NCBI RefSeq assembly: GCF_013620795.1
Contig: NZ_LGLW01000001.1
Span: 806,001-870,000, forward strand
Source of the DNA: Pseudomonas sp. Q2-TVG4-2
GTDB taxonomy: Bacteria; Pseudomonadota; Gammaproteobacteria; Pseudomonadales; Pseudomonadaceae
Direction of reading: 5' to 3'
DNA length: 64,000 nt
Made by a program: the position numbers and the translations under genes. Of this stretch, positions 58,166 through 64,000 are shown piece by piece (within the stretch, counting starts at the first letter, position 1; each line of letters starts with the position of its first letter). Below the pieces are notes generated by a model that saw nothing but the letters and a program-made list of their open reading frames with translations, was not told the origin of the DNA and made no database searches.

Positions 58166-59046
58166 TCGGCGGCCTCCTGGGCGTCGCGGCGTTGCGTGCA
58201 GTAATCGGTGTCAGAGCAGACGAAGCGCTTGGTGCCGGCGTCGTCGACAATGAGTTCGTCGAGGTAGGAGTGATCGCAGCCGCAGAAGGCGCAGCACTGC
58301 TCCCAGGCCTGAATGGCGAAGGGGTGATCTTCGAAATCCAGGCTGCGCACGTCGGTGTAGGGCGGCAGGGCATAGAGGCGCTTCTCGCGGCCAGCGCCGA
58401 ACAGCATCAGCGCCGGGCTCATGTTCAGTTTCGGATTGTCGAATTTGGGAATCGGTGACGGATCCATCACGTAGCGGCCGTCCACCGTCACCGGGTAGGC
58501 ATAACTGGTGGCGATATGGCCGAAGGTGGCGATGTCTTCGTAGAGCTTGACGTGCATGACCCCGTAGTCGGCCAGCGCATGCATGGTCCGCGTCTCGCTT
58601 TCCGACGGTTCGATGAACCGCAGCGGCTCGGGAATCGGCACCTGATAGACCATGATCTGGTCGTTGCGCAGCGGCGTTTCCGGAATCCGGTGGCGGGTCT
58701 GGATCACCGTCGCTTCGGGCGTCCGGGTGGTGGTGGCGATGCCGGCGGTACGGGCAAAAAAGCGCCGAATCGACACCGCGTTGGTGGTGTCGTCGGCGCC
58801 CTGGTCGATCACCTTGAGCACGTCCTCGGCTCCGAGAATGGCAGCGGTCAGCTGCATGCCGCCGGTTCCCCAGCCATAGGGCAGCGGCATCTCGCGGCCG
58901 CCGAAGGGCACCTGGTATCCGGGGATCGCCACGGCCTTGAGCAGCCCGCGGCGGATCATGCGTTTGGTCTGCTCGTCGAGGTAGGCGAAGTTGTAACCCT
59001 GCTCCGTCGCAGCAGTCTGGGAACGGTCGTTGGCGGTGGCGATCAT
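58162..59046 (-). CDS. phnJ: C-P lyase catalytic subunit PhnJ
   Basis: 294 residues, radical-SAM-like enzyme that cleaves the C-P bond. The C-terminal Cys cluster is intact: CCAFCGCDHSYL then FVCSDTDYC, matching the CX2CX21C arrangement that binds the [4Fe-4S] cluster. The N-terminal NFAYLDEQTKRMIRRGLLK is the family start. Overlaps phnI and phnK by four bases each. Confidence 0.97.
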   Translation of the reverse strand: MIATANDRSQTAATEQGYNFAYLDEQTKRMIRRGLLKAVAIPGYQVPFGGREMPLPYGWGTGGMQLTAAILGAEDVLKVIDQGADDTTNAVSIRRFFARTAGIATTTRTPEATVIQTRHRIPETPLRNDQIMVYQVPIPEPLRFIEPSESETRTMHALADYGVMHVKLYEDIATFGHIATSYAYPVTVDGRYVMDPSPIPKFDNPKLNMSPALMLFGAGREKRLYALPPYTDVRSLDFEDHPFAIQAWEQCCAFCGCDHSYLDELIVDDAGTKRFVCSDTDYCTQRRDAQEAAE

Positions 59047-60149
59047 GCGCGGCGCTCCTCGGCGTTGGGCTCGACCGTGGCGGTCTCTTCGACCGGCGCG
59101 CGACGCAGCTTGCGAATCAGCTCCAGTTCAGATTGGAAGTCGACGTAATGCGGCAACTTGAGGTGGGAGACGAAGCCACCGGCCTCAACGTTGTCGCAGT
59201 GCATCAGCACGAACTCTTCCTGCTGCGCCGGGCCCTGCACCGTCTCGCCATACTCGGCGCCACGTAGCGCGCGGTCCACCAGGGCCATGCCCATGGCCTT
59301 GCGCTCGGCGTAACCGAAGGCCAGCCCGTAGCCGCGGGTGAACTGCGGGTCGATGCCCTGCCCGCCGATGAACTGGTTGACCATTTCGCACTCGGTCACT
59401 TCGATATCGCCCAGCGGCACGGCGAAGCCCAGCTCGGGCGGCTCCATCCAGACCTCGACCTGGCCGATGCGGATCTCTCCGGCGAAGGGGTGGTTACGGC
59501 CATAGCCGCGCTGGGTCGAGTAGCCCAGCGCCAGCAGAAAGCCCTCATCACCACGAGCCAGCGCCTGCAGCCGTTGGGCACGGTCGCTGGGAAACTCCAG
59601 GGGTTCGCGGGTGATATCCGGCACGGCGTGGTCATCGCCGCGCTCCGGTTTCATCAGGCCTTCCTGGGCGAGCAGGTCGAGCACGCGCGGACAGGCCGCC
59701 AGCTCGGCGTGAGGATCAGTTTCCGGGCCGGGATGTTCGCCTTCGGCCAGCAGGCTGAAGTCCAGCAGGCGGTGGCTGTAATCGAAGGTCGGGCCGAGCA
59801 GCTGACCGCCGGGCAGATCCTTGAAGGTCGCCGAAATCCGCCGCGTTGGGCGCATCTGCGCGGTCTCCAGCGGGACGCTGGCACCAAAGCGCGGCAGCGT
59901 GGTGCGATAGGCGCGCAGCAGGAAGATCGCTTCGAGCAGATCGCCAGCCGCCTGCTTGATCGCCAGCGCAGCCAGTTCCTCGTCGAACAGCGAACCTTCG
60001 GCCATGACCCGCGCCACCGCCAATGGCAGTTGCTGACGGATCTGGCTGACGCTCAATTCGGGCAAAGCGGTGTCGCCGCGGCGCTTCTTCGCCAGCAGCC
60101 GGTGAGCATTGTCGATGGCCTGTTCGCCACCCTTGACGGCTACGTACAT
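59043..60149 (-). CDS. phnI: C-P lyase subunit PhnI
   Basis: 368 residues with the family start YVAVKGGEQAIDNAHRLLA and GYGLAFGYAERKAMGMALVD near the end. It has nucleosidase activity that loads phosphonate on ATP's ribose in the core complex. Tight overlaps with phnH and phnJ. Confidence 0.96.
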   Translation of the reverse strand: MYVAVKGGEQAIDNAHRLLAKKRRGDTALPELSVSQIRQQLPLAVARVMAEGSLFDEELAALAIKQAAGDLLEAIFLLRAYRTTLPRFGASVPLETAQMRPTRRISATFKDLPGGQLLGPTFDYSHRLLDFSLLAEGEHPGPETDPHAELAACPRVLDLLAQEGLMKPERGDDHAVPDITREPLEFPSDRAQRLQALARGDEGFLLALGYSTQRGYGRNHPFAGEIRIGQVEVWMEPPELGFAVPLGDIEVTECEMVNQFIGGQGIDPQFTRGYGLAFGYAERKAMGMALVDRALRGAEYGETVQGPAQQEEFVLMHCDNVEAGGFVSHLKLPHYVDFQSELELIRKLRRAPVEETATVEPNAEERRA

Positions 60150-60748
60150 CAGGCGACCTCCTCTATCGATGGTGCAATGCGAGTGCTGCGGGGCAAGCCG
60201 ATCAGGGCCTGGCCGGAAGCGAAGAAAAGGTCCAACCCGCGCGGAAAATCATTGCGAGCGGCCCGCTGCTGCCAGAGCGCCGCTGGCACCGGCAGGCTTA
60301 CTTCGCGCTGGCCGAGGATGCCGGGGCCGCTCCAGCTCAACGCTGCGCCACCGACGAGGGCATCGAGCTGGATCAGCAGCGTGCAGGACTGGTCGGGAAA
60401 ACGTTCGCTGCCGGTGCAGAAACCGGACAGGTCTGCCAGCTCCTGGGCGCCTAGCAGCGCGAAATCAGCCGCTTCGCGGTCGGCCACGATCGGGCAACCG
60501 CAATGGAAGGCCAGGTTGGCGCGTACCGTCGGCGTGTCGAATGCGGGCGCCAGCCACAGCCGCGTATCGCCGTCGAGCAAGCTCAGGCACAGCGCGTAGC
60601 TCGCCGGCGCCAGCGATTCAAGGGCGTGCATCGGAATCAGCGGCTGTATCAGGCCGGGCTCGGCAAGCGACTTGAGCGCTGTGCGAAACACTCGCTGGCT
60701 GTCGAGCACCTGATCGTTAAACGCCGCGTGCAACAGATCTGCGCTCAT
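60149..60748 (-). CDS. phnH: C-P lyase subunit PhnH
   Basis: 199 residues, core subunit PhnH with features FNDQVLDSQRVFRTALKSLA and PRGLDLFFASGQALIGLPRS. Structural component of the PhnGHIJ complex. Adjoins phnG and phnI with single-base overlaps. Confidence 0.94.
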   Translation of the reverse strand: MSADLLHAAFNDQVLDSQRVFRTALKSLAEPGLIQPLIPMHALESLAPASYALCLSLLDGDTRLWLAPAFDTPTVRANLAFHCGCPIVADREAADFALLGAQELADLSGFCTGSERFPDQSCTLLIQLDALVGGAALSWSGPGILGQREVSLPVPAALWQQRAARNDFPRGLDLFFASGQALIGLPRSTRIAPSIEEVA

Positions 60749-61200
60749 CAGTCCTCTCCTCTTACCAGGGTGAAGAACTCCACTTTGCTACTGGCCGTCT
60801 CGGCATCCTGCGCCGCACGACGTGCCGCCTGGTCCGCTGCCAGCGGATCGATCAGGTGCTGCTGCCAGCGCGCCTGGTCGCGGCCCTGCAGATGCGCATC
60901 GGCCAGCGCGGCCAGCTCGGCATGACGCTTGTTGCGCCCAGCCACATAGCTGTAACCGGTGCAGCCGTTCCCCAGGCGCACCACGCAACGGGTCACGCTC
61001 ATCTCGCCGAGATTGAACGCGGCGCCGGTAGCGCCCATGCGGCCACGGACCAGGGTCATGCCGATTTCCGGTGCGCGTACGAGTTGGTAATCGATGTCCT
61101 TGAGCTCGGCCTCGTAGCGCGCCAGCTCATCGCCGGCACGGGCAAGTACGCCCATCCAGCGCTGGCGAGTGGCTATTTCTGGGGTCATTCGCGTCTCCAT
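60748..61200 (-). CDS. phnG: C-P lyase subunit PhnG
   Basis: 150 residues, core subunit PhnG (MTPEIATRQRWMGVLARAGD; VVRLGNGCTGYSYVAGRN). Start at 61200 (overlapping the phnF stop) or at ATG 61188, which gives the family's usual N-terminus. First of the core genes. Confidence 0.93.
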   Translation of the reverse strand: METRMTPEIATRQRWMGVLARAGDELARYEAELKDIDYQLVRAPEIGMTLVRGRMGATGAAFNLGEMSVTRCVVRLGNGCTGYSYVAGRNKRHAELAALADAHLQGRDQARWQQHLIDPLAADQAARRAAQDAETASSKVEFFTLVRGED

Positions 61201-61904
61201 CAGGTGGCGACCTGGTACTGGAAGCGGTCGGCGCGGCTGGTCGACAACGACAGCTCTACCGGCCGTCCGGCCAGGTCGTGGGAAAGGGTGAGCACGGTCA
61301 GCAGCGGCGCGTGGCGCGGCATCAACAGCTGATCGGCCTCGTCGGGCGTGGGCAGTCGTGCGCCGATCAGGCTGAAGGCCCGGCGCAGCGGCATTTCGCG
61401 TTCGGCCAGGTACTGGCGCAGCGAACCGCCGTTGTAATCGCCCAGCAGCGCCTGGCGGCTGGCACAGAAACGGTGGCGGATCAGGCTCACCGGTTGTTCA
61501 TCGAGCAGGCGCAGGGTGTGCAGCTCCAGCAACGCCGCGTCCTCTCGCAGCTTCAGGTAGCCGGCCTCTTCAGCGGTGGCAGGACGTAGCTGTCGCTGCA
61601 ACAGCCGCGCCTGTACACCGTGGCCCTGCGCCGACAGCGATTCGCTGTAGGCGCTGCCGGCGGCGAGCGGATAGATCAGCGGTCGCGCCAGCACTCGCGT
61701 GCTTCTGCCCTGTTGGCGCAGCACACGACCTTCGCTGACCAACTCATCGATGGCCCGACGCAGCGTGTGCCGATTGACCGCAAACCGGGTCGCCAGCTGG
61801 ACCTCGCCGGGCAGCTGGTCGCCGGGCTGCAGATGGCGCAGTTCGTCACGCAACTGAGCGGCCAGTTGCAGGTAGCGCGGTTGAGGTTGTCTAGACAGGT
61901 GCAT
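61200..61904 (-). CDS. phnF: GntR/HutC-family regulator PhnF
   Basis: 234 residues: N-terminal winged helix-turn-helix (LPGEVQLATRFAVNRHTLRR) and C-terminal UTRA effector domain (residues 90-225). PhnF-type repressors control phosphonate genes. ATG 61904 is chosen; a longer frame upstream overlaps phnE and is Arg-rich out-of-frame sequence. Its place between phnE and phnG matches enterobacterial phn operons. Confidence 0.9.
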   Translation of the reverse strand: MHLSRQPQPRYLQLAAQLRDELRHLQPGDQLPGEVQLATRFAVNRHTLRRAIDELVSEGRVLRQQGRSTRVLARPLIYPLAAGSAYSESLSAQGHGVQARLLQRQLRPATAEEAGYLKLREDAALLELHTLRLLDEQPVSLIRHRFCASRQALLGDYNGGSLRQYLAEREMPLRRAFSLIGARLPTPDEADQLLMPRHAPLLTVLTLSHDLAGRPVELSLSTSRADRFQYQVAT

Positions 61905-61939
61905 GGCTAAAAAAAGACGCGCGGGGCGTCCGTCTCCGG

Positions 61940-62734
61940 TCAGATGAAGAGTTTGCGCAAGCGCTGTGAAAGGATGTCGATCACGCTCACCACCGCCACG
62001 ATGACGATCAGCAGGGCGCAGGTTTGGCCGAACTGGAAGCCGCGAATGGCCTCCCAGAGGATCACGCCGATACCACCGGCACCGACCATGCCCACCACCG
62101 TTGCGGAGCGCACATTGGATTCGAAGCGATACAGCGCGTAGGAAATCCACAACGGCAGCACCTGCGGGATGACTCCGAAGATGACCTCCTGCAGAGCACT
62201 GGCACCAGTGGCACGCACCCCTTCCACGGGACCTGGCTCGATGGCTTCCACCGCTTCAGCGAAGAGTTTGGCCAGCACGCCGGTGGTGCCGACGAACAGC
62301 GCCAGCACGCCGGCGAAAGGCCCCAGGCCGACCGCAACGACGAAGAGCATGGCGAAGACCATCTCGTTGATCGAACGACAGGCGTCCATCACCCGCCGGA
62401 CCGGCTGGTACACCCACCACGGCACGATGTTCTCGGCGCAGAGAATGCCCAACGGGATCGCGCAGAGAATCGCCAGCACCGTGCCCCAGAGGGCGATCTG
62501 CACGGTAACGATCATCTCCGTCAGATACAGCTCCCAGTTGCTGAAGTCAGGCGGGAAGAAGTCGGCGGCGAAGGTCGCCATGTTGCCGGCGTCGCGGATC
62601 AGCGCCAGCGGATTCATTTCGGCACCCTGCCAGGACCAGCCCAGCAGCGCGAGAAAAAGCCCCCAGCCGATCAGCTTGAACCAGGAGCGTTTCTGCGGTG
62701 CGACAACGGGAGTAGGTGCGGTCAGAGAAGTCAT
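61940..62734 (-). CDS. phnE: Phosphonate ABC transporter permease PhnE
   Basis: 264 residues with about six membrane helices and the permease coupling region ([20 protein letters not shown]). It forms the inner-membrane channel used with PhnC and PhnD. One permease gene only. Confidence 0.94.
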   Translation of the reverse strand: MTSLTAPTPVVAPQKRSWFKLIGWGLFLALLGWSWQGAEMNPLALIRDAGNMATFAADFFPPDFSNWELYLTEMIVTVQIALWGTVLAILCAIPLGILCAENIVPWWVYQPVRRVMDACRSINEMVFAMLFVVAVGLGPFAGVLALFVGTTGVLAKLFAEAVEAIEPGPVEGVRATGASALQEVIFGVIPQVLPLWISYALYRFESNVRSATVVGMVGAGGIGVILWEAIRGFQFGQTCALLIVIVAVVSVIDILSQRLRKLFI

Positions 62735-62788
62735 GGAGGCTCCGGCAATCGAGAAAGCTGGCCGCCGCTTGGGCGGCGGCCAGTGGGA

Positions 62789-63799
62789 TCAGCCTGCCGT
62801 GGCGGCTGCGGTTTTCTGCTGGAGCTCGGCCATGCGCTGCTCGAGCGCGGCGAGCTGAGCGTCCAGTTCCTTCAACTGAGCCTGCTTGTCGCTTTCGTCG
62901 AGCTTGCTGTTGTTGGCGATTTCACTGCGTTTTTTGAACAGATCGAGCTGGCGGATCGGCAGCAGTTGATCGTCATCGGAGGCGCGGAACTTGCCCCACT
63001 GCAGGCCCGCCAACACTTCTGCCTCACCGGGCTTGTCGCCGTAGGTCATGAAGAACTCGCGAATGCCGGCCTTGGTCGCCTCCGGCAGGTTCTTGCGCCA
63101 GACCATCGGGTCGGCTGGGATCAGCGGCGAGGTCCAGATCACCTTGAGCTGGGCGGCCTTCTTCGGTGCGGTCAGTTCCAGGCGCTCCATGCCCTCGTTG
63201 TTGAAGGTGCCGACATCGACCTGCTTGTTGGCTACCGACAGGGCATTCACTTCGTGGCTGCCGTTGAGCGAGCGCTTGAAGATCTTGTTGGCGTCCACCT
63301 TGTTCTTGGCGAAGACGTAATAGCCCGGCACCAGATAGCCGGAAGTGGAGTTCGGATCGCCGTTGGCGAAGGTCAGCTTGCCGGCGTCCTTGAGCATATC
63401 TTCGACGGAGTTGATAGAGCTGTCCTTGTGCGCCACCAGCAGGCTGTAATAACCCTGCGCACCGTTGGCGGCGACGGTCTGGGCGAAGATCTCGCCGCCG
63501 GCGCGGTCCACGGCTTCCATCGCCGACTTGTTGCCGTACCAGGCCAGGTCGACCTTGTCGAAGCGCATGCCCTGAATGATGCCGGCATAGTCGGGGGCGA
63601 AGAAGGCGTTGATCTTCATCCCGGTGCGCTCGCTCATCGCGGCGAGGAAGGGATCCCAGACGGCTCGCAGGTTCTGCGAGGATTCGGTGGAGATGATGCC
63701 GAAATTCAGTTCCTTGCCATCATCCGCATGGGCGCCGCCCAGCAATGAGCCGGTCAGCAGGGCGGAGGCGGCCAGGACGCGGCCAATACGATTGAACAT
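62789..63799 (-). CDS. phnD: Phosphonate ABC transporter substrate-binding protein PhnD
   Basis: 336 residues with a signal peptide ending near AHAD (residue 26). Family features: LNFGIISTESSQNLRAVWDP, WYGNKSAMEAVDRAGGE, and GDPNSTSGYLVPGYY, which form the phosphonate pocket. It has a C-terminal Gln/Leu-rich coiled coil (residues 290-330). GGAG precedes ATG 63799. Confidence 0.95.
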   Translation of the reverse strand: MFNRIGRVLAASALLTGSLLGGAHADDGKELNFGIISTESSQNLRAVWDPFLAAMSERTGMKINAFFAPDYAGIIQGMRFDKVDLAWYGNKSAMEAVDRAGGEIFAQTVAANGAQGYYSLLVAHKDSSINSVEDMLKDAGKLTFANGDPNSTSGYLVPGYYVFAKNKVDANKIFKRSLNGSHEVNALSVANKQVDVGTFNNEGMERLELTAPKKAAQLKVIWTSPLIPADPMVWRKNLPEATKAGIREFFMTYGDKPGEAEVLAGLQWGKFRASDDDQLLPIRQLDLFKKRSEIANNSKLDESDKQAQLKELDAQLAALEQRMAELQQKTAAATAG

Positions 63800-63845
63800 G
63801 GAAAAGCTCCTGTCATTGGATGACGTTGGGGTTGGCAATTGGTGT

Positions 63846-64000
63846 TCAGGCCTTGGCCAGGCTGAGCGGGCGAAGCTGTACGGGCGCCACTGCGGCAGGC
63901 GAGCGCGTCTGATCGGAAAACAGCAGACTGGCGTCGAGATCGGCGCCATAGAGATCGTTAAGAAGCCGCGCATCGAGGTCGGCACAGGCACCGTCGTAGT
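63846..64000 (-). CDS. phnC: Phosphonate ABC transporter ATPase PhnC, C-terminal part (cut by window end)
   Basis: The window ends inside this gene. The visible 50 codons read YDGACADLDARLLNDLYGAD and continue to PLSLAKA then stop. The end DLDARLLNDLYG matches the C-terminus of PhnC ATPases, and the position directly before phnD agrees. The operon's promoter and any Pho box lie outside the window. Confidence 0.85.
   Translation of the reverse strand, partial: YDGACADLDARLLNDLYGADLDASLLFSDQTRSPAAVAPVQLRPLSLAKA

Noticed and set aside
62024..63748. A 574-codon plus-strand frame
   Set aside because: Antisense to phnE and phnD, both of which have strong family evidence.

Overview
The window looks like chromosome of a member of the Pseudomonas stutzeri group (Stutzerimonas). 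The evidence is a Pseudomonas-type tmRNA, a cytochrome c551 very close to the stutzeri/mendocina protein, a PctA-like chemoreceptor, the phhR/phhABC locus, REP elements of the 'GTAGGAGCGAGCTTGCTCGC' kind, and a C-P lyase operon. Assignments rest on recognising protein families by eye; no search was run.

Bases 1-6300: a small exported protein, then ssrA (tmRNA). A compact island of about 5.1 kb sits in the 3' end of ssrA, bounded by near-identical att repeats (1036-1065 and 6177-6205). It carries a P4-type tyrosine integrase and four converging small genes plus a truncated replication gene that look like the early region of a Pf-like filamentous phage. It also carries a divergent Cro/C1-like repressor and an AT-rich PIN-domain cargo gene. 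No coat, Zot or assembly genes remain. This is the most unusual part of the window: a minimised filamentous-phage remnant or satellite with a candidate defence or toxin nuclease.

Bases 6300-18000: small accessory genes (disordered protein, GFA-family protein, membrane/coiled-coil protein), a DHA2 drug exporter, an FtrABCD ferrous-iron uptake operon with a putative Fur box, a cytochrome c551 followed by a decayed nirC-like gene, a LysR regulator, an HPP-CBS membrane protein and a lone TatA-like protein.

Bases 18000-26500: a DUF488 gene and a DctP-type solute-binding gene are separated by a 5-kb block (DUF294 signalling protein, DEDDh exonuclease, BCCT transporter). Degenerate copies of the DUF488 and dctP 3' ends flank the block, indicating recombination or duplication. 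A thioredoxin-reductase-like flavoprotein follows.

Bases 26500-52600: mainly amino-acid catabolism and sensing. It holds L-serine dehydratase, a large CheB/CheR/PAS hybrid kinase, PhhR divergent from phhABC (Phe to Tyr to 4-hydroxyphenylpyruvate), an EAL protein, a DJ-1/PfpI protein and a PctA-like amino-acid chemoreceptor. These are followed by two NSS-family sodium symporters, maleylacetoacetate isomerase, 4-hydroxyphenylpyruvate dioxygenase, a leucine-dehydrogenase-like enzyme, and indolepyruvate ferredoxin oxidoreductase with a divergent Lrp/AsnC regulator. The genes take up, sense, deaminate and degrade aromatic and branched-chain amino acids.

Bases 52600-64000: an MFS transporter, then the C-P lyase operon on the minus strand in the order phnC(partial)-D-E-F-G-H-I-J-K-L-M-N-P. 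It is tightly overlapping except for a repeat-filled gap between phnK and phnL. Intergenic repeats (REP pairs, GTAGGGTGG-bounded elements and a MITE-like element) are frequent from 32 kb onward.
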